Assembly (NCBI GenBank): GCA_963210315.1
Contig: OY723251.1
Location: 496,001 to 560,000 of the forward strand
Direction: 5' to 3'
DNA from: Rhynchopus euleeides
Taxonomy: Eukaryota; Euglenozoa; Diplonemea; Diplonemida; Diplonemidae
Length of the DNA stretch: 64,000 nt
The stretch's first letter is position 1, and every line of letters begins with the position of its first letter. A program made the position numbers and the translations under genes. The notes beneath the pieces are model-generated. The model made no database searches, was not told the origin of the DNA, and saw only the letters and a program-made list of their open reading frames with translations. Below are positions 54,713-64,000 of the stretch, one piece after another.

Positions 54713-55026
54713 TCAGCGTTAGCGTGCGCCACAGAGGGCGCGATGCGCATCCGAATTCAACTTATAACATACCTATGGAGGAGTCGACCGTGCTTTAGGT
54801 ATCACAAGAAAGGGGGGGGTAGTTGGGGGGTAACGAGAACGTGGCTAGCCCCCAAAACCGTACATGGAGGAAAAACTATTTGGTTCTGTACCGAGGTACG
54901 TTGATCGAACCAAATGCGGGTTCTCCAACCCGGTCGTGGAGGTTGACTAGCCGATAATAAAAGAACCTTCAATTCCGGCTTTCCCTCAAAATGTGGGTGC
55001 CTGCATTGAAAGTTACCTTTTTACGC

Positions 55027-55085
55027 AGGGGGGTCTGGGGGGCGGAGCCCCCCAGCCGCCGGAGGCCACGGTAGTGAACATCTGT
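55027..55085 (+). repeat. GC-palindrome repeat, copy 6
   Basis: Identical in layout to the copy at 14199, including GTAGTGAACATCTGTT. Confidence 0.9.
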
Positions 55086-55499
55086 TCCCTACAGTCTGGA
55101 TTCGCTTGTAAGTAGGAAGGCTTCGCTGTATCGCAGCCCGGCCAGCAGGAGATCACTGGTCCTTGAGGGTTCAACCTTCAGGGTGGAGGAGGGCGGGGGA
55201 GCGACCACTCGTGACAGGTGTGCGTTGTGGGTGGAATGGGTGCACGACAGAATGGCCAAAGGGTCCACGAGATCTCTGCACACATTCCGTTATCGAGGAG
55301 ATGGGCACCTAGCTGTGACGACAGGCAACAAACAAATCTCATCTGTTAGTTGCCCCCAATAGGCTTGGCGACCTTCAAGACTGCTTGAAAGACGCTCGTG
55401 TTCTCGTCTCAGCCCTCCAGACAAGCAGATCTGTCTCGAGTTGGTGGGCTGTCGCTATGTATTCGATGGCACCGAGTGACGCTGCACAGAGGCAGACGA

Positions 55500-55549
55500 C
55501 ACGGTGAACTCCAGCGGAGGTTACCCTACCTCCGCTGGAGTACACCGTG
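55500..55549. repeat. 22-bp-arm hairpin
   Basis: The arms 55500-55521 and 55528-55549 match at 21 of 22 positions around a 6-base loop (TACCCT). GACTCC/GGAGTC motifs follow repeatedly to 55680. Confidence 0.88.
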
Positions 55550-56407
55550 TGTCTCCCATGAGTCTCAACTAGCGGGAGTCTTAGCGTAAATTAGCTGGAA
55601 AATAGACTCCCGTCTCCAGTACAGACTGCAGTCTTAGACTCCCTCTTAGACACTCGCTAGGGTGGCTGGAGTCCACCATGTGTGCACCTTCAAAACAGAA
55701 GAGACCTGCATGACGAGGGCATCACCACCCACCGGGCCCCACCGGGCCACCCGCTAGGTCCATTTTTTCTTCTCCGCTTCTCTGCCTTCTTTGGACTATT
55801 TGAGCTCTGTGCGGATCACGATGGGGTCACTTTCTATTTTTTTATGGCGTTTTTTCTGACTGTTGTACTGTCCCAAAGTCACAAAAAAAACCGCCAAAAA
55901 TGAGACCGACCTTTTTTTTTTCCCAGAAAACCGGGAACCGGGAAACCCTGGTTTTGAAAACCGGAAAACCAGACCTATCTTATCCCCTGACCTATATTCT
56001 GATCGGTGCATTTTGCACACGCCATGCACAAACTGAGAGACGGTGGTTCTCTGCACTCCGTAACGAGGAGGAAAATAGGCGGAGTGGCGCGTGGCGAAAG
56101 GGTTGACATTTCATATCAAATGCCAAGTGAACTAACAGGAGGGGATGTTATTTTTGACCCAGATAACTCGTCAGAGTGCTGGCGGTGGCGAATGCCTGGA
56201 AATGCAACAGCGGCGTTGGGCGGGAGGGGCGGCAGCAGCAACAACCCGTTGCAAGCGTGTTGGCTGCAGAGTGAGAAGACACAATACTATGTCAGCAAGG
56301 AGGCCGGTGGGTGCGATAATTATAGAAAAAGGGGGGGGGGGTCGGGCCAATCTCTTGGCGCACTCCCACCATGTGATCAGGGGGGAGAGAGGGGGGGGGG
56401 GGGGGGG

Positions 56408-57560
56408 TAGGGGGGGTCAAATGGGGGTGACAAACACGATTTTTCAAAAAACCGGCGCAGAGGCCCCAAAGCCCCCGTAAACCCTCCAAACCCCCCCAGA
56501 TCGGTCCGGAAACCCATCGAACCCCACTTTTCCACCATTCCGGGCACCTCAGGTGCCCGAATTGGGGTACCTAAATTTTGTGCCACCGTTTGGTACCGGA
56601 CAGTGCCACTGTGTGGGAGGTTGGAAAAGAAAATGCCCCAACACACCACATCTGAGGGTTGCAATGCATGTTGCTTGCCAACCACGTCATCCGGTGGGTG
56701 TCAGGCGCTATGTAGGTGGCATTAGCCAGGTCTTCGATGAGTTCTGGCTTGTATATGTACCTCCCTGCCACCATGCACCGGGAGGCTGCCTGTAGGTACG
56801 GAACAAGTCCAGATGGTCGTGTGATTCCTGTGCAGCAGTGCTCCACAACCGGGATGTGTTGACAACGACTGTTGCAACACGAGCTGTACATTCCGGGAAC
56901 ACACGAAGTGCGCTGTCGTGGTACCCATTGTGCCAGAATTGGTAGTTGCTGCGGTCTACTTTGCCTGACCCAAGAGCACTGGTACTGAACGGTGCAATAT
57001 GCGTGGCGAGGTGAATGCAACGGAAGGGCGCAAAGTCAATACAGCTCTCGGATGGCGGGTGGTGGTGCCACTAGTGTGTGACGTTCACTCGAGGATACAA
57101 CGCATCACAATGAATCAGCAACCGTGGACCGAGTACAATACGCTCTCTGTGGCTGGTGTGGGGGACAAAGGCAGTGCCTGTGCCGCAGGCAGGGAGGTAC
57201 ATATACAAGCCAGAACACATCGAAGACCTGGCTCATGCCACCTACATAGCGCCTGACACCCACCGGATGACGTGGTTGGCAAGCAACATGCATTGCAACC
57301 CTCAGATGTGGTGTGTTGGGGCATTTTCTTTTCCAACCTCCCACACAGTGGCACTGTCCGGTACCAAACGGTGGCACAAAATTTAGGTACCCCAATTCGG
57401 GCACCTGAGGTGCCCGGAATGGTGGAAAAGTGGGGTTCGATGGGTTTCCGGACCGATCTGGGGGGGTTTGGAGGGTTTACGGGGGGCTTTGGGGCCTCTG
57501 CGCCGGTTTTTTGAAAAATCGTGTTTGTCCACGTAAAAGGGTGGCATTTGACCCCCCCTA
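56408..57560 (+). mobile_element. 1153-bp inverted-arm element, copy B, interior inverted
   Basis: Same length and outer ends as 32777-33929. The left arm is 56408-56769 and the right arm 57188-57560. The right arm again has the extra CACGTAAAAGGG piece near the end and the left again lacks it, so the outer ends keep their orientation. The interior, and arm variants next to it such as GATGAGTTCTGG, are flipped relative to copy A. Identity is near complete apart from the flip. Confidence 0.9.
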
Positions 57561-57744
57561 GGCATAGTGCCCCAAACATATGTTTTGGGCCAGAATATTC
57601 CAGAATATTTTTTTATGTTTGCAACTTTCAAAAAATATTTTCAAAAATATTTTTGCCAAAAAATATTCCAAAATATTTTTTCTATGCTCAGCAAAAAATG
57701 GATTTTTTGCTGAAAAAAATTTCCGGCCAATTTTATGGCCGGAA

Positions 57745-57898
57745 GTGGGCCCACCCACGACGGGAGGAAAAAAGAGTGAACGGGCAGCATGCCGTTCCTC
57801 TTTTTCCCCCCGTGAGGGTGGGCCCCCCCCTGCCAGGCAAGGTGAAAAAATGAAGAAACGGGCAGCATGCCGTTCTACATTTTTCCTTGCAAGGCAGG
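57745..57898. repeat. twin long palindromes with the same centre
   Basis: Two imperfect palindromes follow each other. The first runs about 57745-57825 (outer GGGCCCACCC/GGGTGGGCCC) and the second about 57829-57898 (outer CCTGCCAGGCAAGG/CCTTGCAAGGCAGG). Both are centred on AACGGGCAGCATGCCGTT. They could form two adjacent cruciforms or RNA hairpins. Confidence 0.85.
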
Positions 57899-59114
57899 GA
57901 GGGCGCCCCCCATGCCAGACAGCAGCCACCCCTGGAGGGGCAACAACTGACGGGCATGGGGGAACGAGGTGGGTCTGGACCCGACACCGCCACCACACGC
58001 GCAGTGCACCTTTCGGATACACTGTCGTGAGTGGGGTGTGGGCAGTTCCCCTATCCTGTGAGCTCCTTTCGGACGAAGAGGTGCAGCGGTTATCTGCAAC
58101 CTTCGTCCTGGACTTGCCTCGGGGGGAACGCCACGGTTTACCGCGGGTCCCGACGAGGGCACTCAGGCAGGATCTTCACGCCACCCCGCACCGAGGTCCC
58201 TTCTCACGCGGCGTGTCTCCCAGGTTCATGGCGGCGTCATCAGGTCAGGCTTTGTAGTCTCTACACCATCAGTAGTAAGGGAAATCCTAAAACCATACAT
58301 GAAATCCACCTTTTGGGCCGCTGGTGTACGAGGCTTGTTCCTCCAATTGAATCATGTTTGCTGTGTCAGGCAATATCAATACAGCCGCTGAAAGAAGTCG
58401 AGGTGTTGTGGATCTGCTGCTCACAGGAAGGATTCAGGGTGGATCACAAGACTGACCACCCTCTTTCCTTTGTCAAGTACCCTGTAAAACATCAGAACAC
58501 CAAGTATCTTTCAACACTACATGTTCAAGAGTGGAATCAGTGGAATCGGAAGGGGTCACACCCGACCACACGGACACAGTTCCCGCGACTAATAAATGCC
58601 GAGAGTTCCGGTGTCCGACCACCTGGTATTACTTGGCTCCATCCACCCAGTCATTACGAGGGGGCGTCCCTTGAAGCCAGTTCCGCAGAACTCAGACCCC
58701 CTTAAAACCAATGTCCTGTGTAGACAACTACTTAGCCTGCCTGATGACGACACCAATTCGCTGGGAGAGACGCCGCGGTCCAGGACCCCAATGGGGATGA
58801 CGTGGCATTGTTTGACCGAATCGGTTGTGTAAGTGTGTAGCCCCCTCCGCCCTCTGTCCCTCCCCCCAGGGTGGTGTGTGGAGGCGAGAAGCGCAAGCAT
58901 GCACAGCAAAAAAGTGCGGAGCCCTGCAATCAAGACAACAAGCGATGGGATGGGGCACATGACCTTGCACGGGGGTGGGGGGCAGAAGAAACCAGACACA
59001 TGATTTGACCAACTGAATCGTGCTAGCTAAACTCCAGAAAGAAGTGTCTTTTTTTCGTTGAACGCAGCCAAATGAAGAGCGTAACCTGTTTTTTGGCGCA
59101 CAAAGTGCTAGCAC

Positions 59115-59268
59115 GAACATGATGATGTTGGTCTTCTGGTTATGTCTAGTTTATTAGACTTACCGAGGGTACCCCGAGAGAATGTCACCCTCGGCCTCCG
59201 CTTGGGGGGTGACATTCTCACGAACATGATGATGTTGCTCTTCTGCTTATGTCTAATTTATTCGACTT
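59115..59268. repeat. 50-bp direct repeats around a palindromic spacer
   Basis: ACGAACATGATGATGTTG and the following TCTTCTG/TTATGTCTA/TTTATT/GACTTA pieces occur at 59115-59164 and 59220-59268. The 55-bp spacer has the inverted pairs GAGAATGTCACC/GGTGACATTCTC and CCGAGGGT/ACCCTCGG. The layout resembles a recombination site or a small tandem insertion. Confidence 0.8.
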
Positions 59269-59609
59269 AACGTGTATGCAAGCAGGCTGGGGTTTCGGGC
59301 AGAAAAATGGCGAACATTGTCTGGAAACCCCGAAAAACCACCCAGAAATGGCCAGAACCCGGTTTTTGGTCCCATTTTCCATGTAAAAAATCGATATTTT
59401 TGGGATTTTTCGCGATTTTCGCCAACTACTCGCCAAGCCAAAAAATCGATTTTTGGCTGGGAAATGCAACAAATCAACGAATTAGGCCGTTTTAACCCCT
59501 TTCGTGCACTTTTTGGTCCCAGAAGGGTTTACGGGGTGTCCATAACGGCCCTTGGCACAAATCCTTTGGACCCAGACCGCAGCTTCGGGGGTCATTTTTT
59601 GGCGCGAAT

Positions 59610-59765
59610 TTTTCGGATTTTCGTCCGGACCGGTACCGCATTTCAGGGGCAAAAATCTGATTTCCGAGGCCCGGGAATGCTCGCAGTGGCTTCAAATGGC
59701 CAAAAACGTTCAATTTACCCCTTCCCCAAAAAAAAATTCGAAAAGGGTCCCCCTATAAATCGCCG
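59610..59765 (+). repeat. 135-bp module, third copy
   Basis: It matches 34690-34812 and 34930-35070, ending AAATTCGAAAAGGGTCCCCC and CGCCGG. Confidence 0.85.
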
Positions 59766-60693
59766 GATTAGGAAGGTTTTTTCCAACATATTTTTATATT
59801 TTTGAAAATATTTTTTTATGTTTGGAATATTTTCAACATATTTTTTTATGTTTGGAATATTTTCAAAATATTTCCGAAATATAAAAATATTTTCGAAATA
59901 TTTTCAAAATATTTCCAAAATATAAAAATATTTTGGAAATATTTTCGAAAAATATAAAAATATTTTTTTATTTTCGCGTATCCGTCAGGTGGACCACCGG
60001 GTGGGGAGAGATCCGGTGTGAGGCACTTGGGTCCGTCCAGGTGGGCAGGGGGAACCTGGGGGCGGGGGGCCTCAAAACCCGTCTACCAGTGCCGCTTTTT
60101 TATGCGAAAATGAAACATATTTTTGGCAAAAATATATGTTTATGAAAAATATGTTTGGGGGCCCATGCCTAGGGGGGGGGGGGGGAGTGAAATAGAAGTA
60201 GAAGGGAGCACAAGAATGATCACCCTTCAGGGGGGATGGGGGAGGGAATCAATGCCCGCGTCTTGTTGACAACATGCCGTGGGATGGTTTGCTTTGGTGT
60301 CGGGAGGCGTTCGCTCAGAAGCGCAGCAAAAGGGGCCCCTGCCCTGCCCACAGAAAATAGGGCGCAGAACAGACACCGTGCTGCCACAGATCGAAGGGCC
60401 CCTTTGACTATCGTGAACACTGAGAGCAAGTTAGGAGACATGGTAGGTGCAGTGATTTTCCCCCGTGGCGAAAAAATAAAATTTCGCAAAAAAAAAATCA
60501 CTGGAAAAATCGTCCGGCGAAAAAAGTTTTTTCGCCACGGGGGTTTTTGGTGGGAATTTTTCAGGGGGTCTGGGGAGAGGTCCTGGAGGGAAAAAAATCA
60601 GGCCCAGGAAAAAATGGGAGGGCCTGCTCTGTGAGCCCCACCAAGTAGTCACAGATTGGCAGGACAAGACCTGCAGAGGGTGGCTGCAAAGAA

Positions 60694-60751
60694 CAGATGT
60701 TCACTACCGTGGCCTCCGGCGGCTGCGGGGCTCCGCCCCCCGGACCCCCCT
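60694..60751 (-). repeat. GC-palindrome repeat, copy 7 (inverted)
   Basis: Reverse orientation, beginning AACAGATGTTCACTACCGTG. The hairpin arms carry one G-to-C change. Confidence 0.88.
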
Positions 60752-61058
60752 TGTGGAACCCAGGCCCAGGGGTCGAAAACCCACCCCAAAAAACCCCCCC
60801 CCCCTTCCCCGACGACGCTTGATGATGTAGATGTGTTCTCGTGATCGATGAAATAGTTTCTTCTCACCCTTCCTTAGGACACATTTTTTTTTGCACCACA
60901 CCCAACTTCGGAGCAGTGGGCCGATAGGGCACCAAATACCTGCTGCTCCTCTCCCCACCACCACGAGAGGAACATCCATTCTATTGCCGACACACATGGG
61001 CTGGCATCAACACGCACACACACACACACACAGGAGGAGAGAGGGATACACGGGCAGG

Positions 61059-63530
61059 ATGTCACAGGCCGACCTCCACGGGGTCTCCTCCGGTAACACC
61101 GGCCCCCAGGCCGGTGGCCAACAGGCCGCCCCCCTGCCCCCCCTCGTTTTCAACGAACCCCGGGAATACACCCTCGGGCCCCTCCCCCCCCTGTACCGCG
61201 CGGCGCATGTCCGCGCCATCCTCCGCCACCTCCAGTGGGAGGCGCATGTCGAGGAGCCGAAGGACGGCGTAGCCGTCATCATCGCGGACAGCCCCCCCCC
61301 CTCTGGCACCCCCCCCACATGGTCGGTGCAGGTGAACGGCAAGGCCGTGGCTCTCACGGACACGGCGTTGCTGGAGGAGGAGAAGCGGCGGCAGGCGGAG
61401 GAGCGGAAGAAGGGAGAGGAGCTGGACCGCCTCAAGAGGCGGTACGATGGCCTCCAGGCCAGAGTGCGGGAAGAGCGCGAGGCGGCGGCGAAGGCGGGCC
61501 GGGCCGCCAAGTCCAGGACGCACCTGGGGAAGACCGGACGCGGGGGTGGCGCCGCGGCGGCCGCGCAGCAGCACGCGCAGCAGGCCCGCCAGCGTGTGGA
61601 GCGGCTCCAGAAGGACCTGGAGCGTCTGGGCCGCCGCCTCGTGGCCCTCGGCCACGACCCCGCCGCAACCACCGCCGCCGCCACCGCAGCCGACCCTGGC
61701 GCCGGCGCCACGCAGGACGGCGTACCCGCGCTGCAGCAGGAGGTGCAGCGCCTGCACGATCTGCTCAAGGAGCAGCAGAGGCAGCAGGACCAGCAGCGAC
61801 AGCGCCTTGAGCAACAACTCGCTACACAACAAGGCCACCAGCAGGCGGCCACGCAAGGGGAGCGCGCCGAAGTGCGGCGACTTCAACAGGAGCTTGGGGA
61901 GCAGAAGGCAGCCGCGCAGGGGGAGCGCGCCGAGGTACGGCGACTCCAGCAGCAGCTCGGGGAGCAGCAGGCCCGGCAGGATGAGCTCCTGCAGCGCCTG
62001 GCAGCCCAGCAGCGCCAGCTGGACGACCTCCAGGAGCGTCCCGCCGCGACTCCCCCCCAGCCTGGCACACCGAAGGCTGTGCGCGAGCTGAAGGCGCAGC
62101 TGGAGGGGCAGGGCGTGGAGCACGCCCGAGTGCACGGGGAGCTGCGCGGCCTGCTTGTTGGCCTGCGCAAGGACGCGGAGAGCGGCCTCGGGGAAGAGCG
62201 CCGCAGGGGTGAGGCCCTCGGCGGGAGGGCGGCGACGCTGGAGGCGAGCCTTCGGGCAGTGCGGGAGCAGCTGCAGCAGCACACCACCCGCCACGACCAG
62301 AGCGAGGAGCACCGCCACGCCCTGCTCGCGGAGGTGCAGGGGGCCCGGGAAGCGATGCTGGGGCTGCAGGGGAGCGTGGGGGAGGCGCAGCAGGCACTGC
62401 CCCAGCTCCAGGCGAAGTCCCTGCAGACGGGCATGAGCGGCCTCCGCAAGGAGTTCAAGTCCTTCAAGGACGAACAGAAGCGGGTGAGCAGCGCGGGACA
62501 GGCGGAGGTCGCCCGCATCACGGCCGCGCTAGGTGAGCAGCAACAGCAAGGGGTGGAGCTGCTGTCGCGGTTGGCCGCCGTCGCCGAGGAGGGGCGCCTC
62601 AGCCAAGCCCAGGCGGACGCGCGCCTGACAGCCGCCCTCGCCGACGTGCAGGCGACAGCGCAGGCGACTGCGGACGGCCTGCGGGCTGCGAGCGAGCAGC
62701 AGCTGGGCGAGCTCCGGGAGGAGCTGGGCAGGCAGCGCGTGGGCAATGACGCCCAGCAGGCAATGGTGGCAGACGGGCGGCGGCAGCTGGAGGGGATGCG
62801 CGCCGAGCTCGCTGAATCACAGCGGGCAGTCGCGGAGGAGACGAGGGCGCACCTCGCCGAGCTCCACCACCACTACCATGCCCAGCCCGCCCGGGGGAGG
62901 CCAGGTGAGCAGCGCAGGAGCCGGTGCCGCTCCCCGCGGCGGGCCCGCAACCGCGAGGGCAGGGACACCTCCAGGGAACGGGAGAGGGCCTCGGCGACCC
63001 TGCAAGAGGTCATCCGCGAGGATGTGCAGGTGAGGGAGGCGCTGCGCCATGCTACGGCAACGGCAGCAACAACAACAGCAACAACGGCGCCACCCCCCCC
63101 AGTGGCGGCAACAGCGGAGCCGGCCCAGACCAAAACGGCAATCGCGCCACCACCGGCAGGGGCTGACCAACCTGCCCCCACAGCCAACGCTGACCTCGAA
63201 CCCCCCGCGTCTGATAGCAACAACAACACCACCACCGCCACCTCCGCAGCGCCCGCAGCCGCCCCTGCGCCCGGGGATACACCCGTGCCCGCACCGCAGC
63301 AGCAGCAGCCTGACCCTGGATGCGGAGGCGAAGGGCAGCCCCCGGCGTCCGAGCAGCTACCCCCCCCTCAGCAACCCGCGCCCGGGAACAAAGGGGCCGA
63401 GGCCGGACAAGGGGACGCGGCAGCTGATCAGGACGTCACCGACACACCCCGAGTGGCGGGAAAGGGCGCGGGCAAGAACGGCAAGGCACCCCTACTGTGG
63501 AGGGGGGCTAAGCGCTACACCCCCTACTAG
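61059..63530 (+). CDS. coiled-coil gag-like protein of a probable retroelement
   Basis: I take the ATG at 61059 (MSQADLHGVSS), 823 residues; it lies 25 nt after a (CA)n tract ending CAG. Earlier in-frame ATGs at 60891 and 60993 read through the CA repeat and look non-coding. Residues 1-105 are a small globular-looking part (FNEPREYTLGPLPPLYRAAH, WSVQVNGKAVAL). About 105-630 are a long coiled coil rich in Gln, Glu, Arg and Ala, with repeated GERAEVRRLQQ(E/Q)LGEQ. Next is an Arg/Ser basic patch (RRSRCRSPRRARNREG, about residue 640), then a Thr/Ala/Pro/Gln-rich C-terminus ending RGAKRYTPY. No zinc knuckle is seen. Structural, RNA-binding (gag/ORF1) role is inferred from layout and from the OTU frame downstream. 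A host coiled-coil protein is the alternative. Confidence 0.8.
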   Translation: MSQADLHGVSSGNTGPQAGGQQAAPLPPLVFNEPREYTLGPLPPLYRAAHVRAILRHLQWEAHVEEPKDGVAVIIADSPPPSGTPPTWSVQVNGKAVALTDTALLEEEKRRQAEERKKGEELDRLKRRYDGLQARVREEREAAAKAGRAAKSRTHLGKTGRGGGAAAAAQQHAQQARQRVERLQKDLERLGRRLVALGHDPAATTAAATAADPGAGATQDGVPALQQEVQRLHDLLKEQQRQQDQQRQRLEQQLATQQGHQQAATQGERAEVRRLQQELGEQKAAAQGERAEVRRLQQQLGEQQARQDELLQRLAAQQRQLDDLQERPAATPPQPGTPKAVRELKAQLEGQGVEHARVHGELRGLLVGLRKDAESGLGEERRRGEALGGRAATLEASLRAVREQLQQHTTRHDQSEEHRHALLAEVQGAREAMLGLQGSVGEAQQALPQLQAKSLQTGMSGLRKEFKSFKDEQKRVSSAGQAEVARITAALGEQQQQGVELLSRLAAVAEEGRLSQAQADARLTAALADVQATAQATADGLRAASEQQLGELREELGRQRVGNDAQQAMVADGRRQLEGMRAELAESQRAVAEETRAHLAELHHHYHAQPARGRPGEQRRSRCRSPRRARNREGRDTSRERERASATLQEVIREDVQVREALRHATATAATTTATTAPPPPVAATAEPAQTKTAIAPPPAGADQPAPTANADLEPPASDSNNNTTTATSAAPAAAPAPGDTPVPAPQQQQPDPGCGGEGQPPASEQLPPPQQPAPGNKGAEAGQGDAAADQDVTDTPRVAGKGAGKNGKAPLLWRGAKRYTPY

Positions 63531-63575
63531 GGGGTGAGGCGCCCCCTCAAGGGGGGACCCGGCCTACACCCTAAG
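63528..63575 (+). promoter_or_regulatory. candidate UAG readthrough site
   Basis: The TAG at 63528-63530 ends the gag-like frame. The next 156 codons in the same frame have no stop and encode an OTU-type motif. Just after the TAG comes GGGGTGAGGCGCCCCCTC, able to form a GGGG/CCCC stem, and then a GGGGGG run that could pair with the C-run for a pseudoknot. Gammaretroviral gag-pol readthrough likewise uses UAG before a structured G-rich segment. The structure and function here are inferred. Confidence 0.45.
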
Positions 63576-64000
63576 GCTTCCGGTTCCCCCGGCGGGGGCG
63601 CCGACCAGGGGATAGGGGGAGCGCCCGTGGCGCAGCACCCTCTCGCCGCCGGCGAACCCTCCCCACAACCCCCCCATAGAGAACCAAAACCCGCAGGGAC
63701 AGGAGTAACCTCTGCGGGGCCTTTAGATAGAGCGAGAGTGCATAGAAGCCACGCCCCTGGGGCAGGAGAACCCCGGGGGCTCCGGGGAGGAGGGGGACAG
63801 GAGTACTCCCCCTCCTCAGTAGAGCAGGACGACCGATGGCTGGCAGAGATGGCGCAACGACTGCTGGCAGTGCGTGAGGCGGTGGCAAAAGACGGCAACT
63901 GCCAATACACCGGCCTCGCGGTGCAATGTGCGGGATGGACGGCGGCCTCTCTCAGAGCAGCTGTAGTCGAAGCCCTGGGACAGGACGCCGAGAGGCGAGC
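63531..64000 (+). CDS. OTU-type cysteine protease domain, start of a pol-like frame (partial)
   Basis: The frame continues directly from the TAG at 63528 and runs off the right edge. The first about 105 codons are Pro/Gly/Ala-rich linker. Then DRWLAEMAQRLLAVREAVAK leads into DGNCQYTGLAVQ and SLRAAVVEAL. This fits the start of an OTU domain, whose catalytic Asp and Cys lie in DGNC; the His would lie beyond the window. The only in-frame ATG before the domain is at 63849, seventeen codons upstream of DGNC, so translation either starts there or enters by readthrough. OTU domains are known in several transposon polyproteins, which with the upstream coiled-coil gene suggests a retroelement. Confidence 0.7.

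Larger units (their letters stand above)
54713..56407. other. intergenic with small inverted repeats
   Basis: It contains inverted pairs around 54880-54912 (TTTGGTTC and GAACCAAA), the GC-palindrome copy at 55027-55085 and the hairpin at 55500-55549. A T/A-rich segment at about 55750-55990 has repeated AACCGG pieces. No gene is seen. Confidence 0.55.
57561..61058. other. right-hand repeat region, possible 2.6-kb foldback-type element
   Basis: The first 92 bp match 33930-34021. CCTAGGCATAGTGCCCCAAA at about 57558 and its near-complement at about 60140-60168 (TTTGGGGGCCCATGCCTAGG) could be the ends of one 2.6-kb unit. Inside are twin palindromes, direct repeats, the 135-bp module and many ATATTTT(TA)TGTTTG/GAAATATTTTC stretches (57590-57690, 59780-59970). 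A 224-codon plus frame at 58031-58705 has no recognisable domain. 60184-60232 repeats part of S1. Confidence 0.5.

Noticed and set aside
54091..54798. Frames of 207-219 codons on both strands in the 51-bp satellite
   Set aside because: The repeat unit is divisible by three, so frames stay open by chance.
61062..62318. Minus-strand 418-codon Leu-rich frame across the gag-like gene
   Set aside because: Antisense of a Gln/Glu coiled coil reads as Leu-rich; no membrane protein logic and no homologue among the other genes.

Overview
The window looks like a gene-poor, repeat-rich stretch of a nuclear genome from a protist. The evidence is long intergenic DNA packed with short inverted-repeat elements and poly-G/poly-C tracts, large intron-poor GC-rich genes, and surface-type membrane proteins. 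There are no operons or Shine-Dalgarno sites. Five long genes, or parts of them, lie on the minus strand between 1 and 44.3 kb, and one lies on the plus strand from 61 kb to the right edge. The long same-strand array and the pyrimidine/CA-rich tracts ending in CAG just upstream of several start codons would fit trans-splicing. The architecture of the surface proteins (ectodomain, mucin-like stalk, C-terminal multi-pass membrane block) recalls euglenozoan families. A diplonemid or other euglenozoan is my best guess, with low confidence.

Layout. 1-2082 (minus, cut by the left edge) and 7327-10653 (minus) are near-identical paralogues at their N-termini: signal peptide, a conserved extracellular domain, a Pro/Thr/Ser/Ala stalk, then (seen in the second copy) about seven membrane segments. 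24796-28644 (minus) is a more distant member. 37413-40568 (minus) joins the same membrane block to a different, short Cys-rich ectodomain. 42348-44327 (minus) is a five-pass membrane protein with a degenerate class III nucleotide-cyclase-like domain. 5294-5647 looks like the last exon of another membrane protein. 52411-52677 (minus) is an isolated exon-sized piece of adenylate kinase.

The right end carries a coiled-coil, Arg/Ser- and Pro-rich gag-like gene (61059-63530, plus). A single TAG separates it, in the same frame, from an open frame with an OTU-type DGNC motif that runs off the edge. This is probably a retroelement that may use stop-codon readthrough.

The intergenic DNA holds at least two MITE-like families with 5-bp target duplications, a third possible one, a 60-bp GC-palindromic repeat (seven copies), and two 1153-bp elements with 362-373 bp inverted arms whose interiors are inverted relative to their outer ends. 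It also holds several hairpins with 14-23 bp arms, a 51-bp satellite, and shared modules at 34-35 kb and 57.5-60.2 kb. The four surface-protein genes look like one family built by tandem duplication and ectodomain exchange. I found no convincing tRNA, rRNA or CRISPR array.
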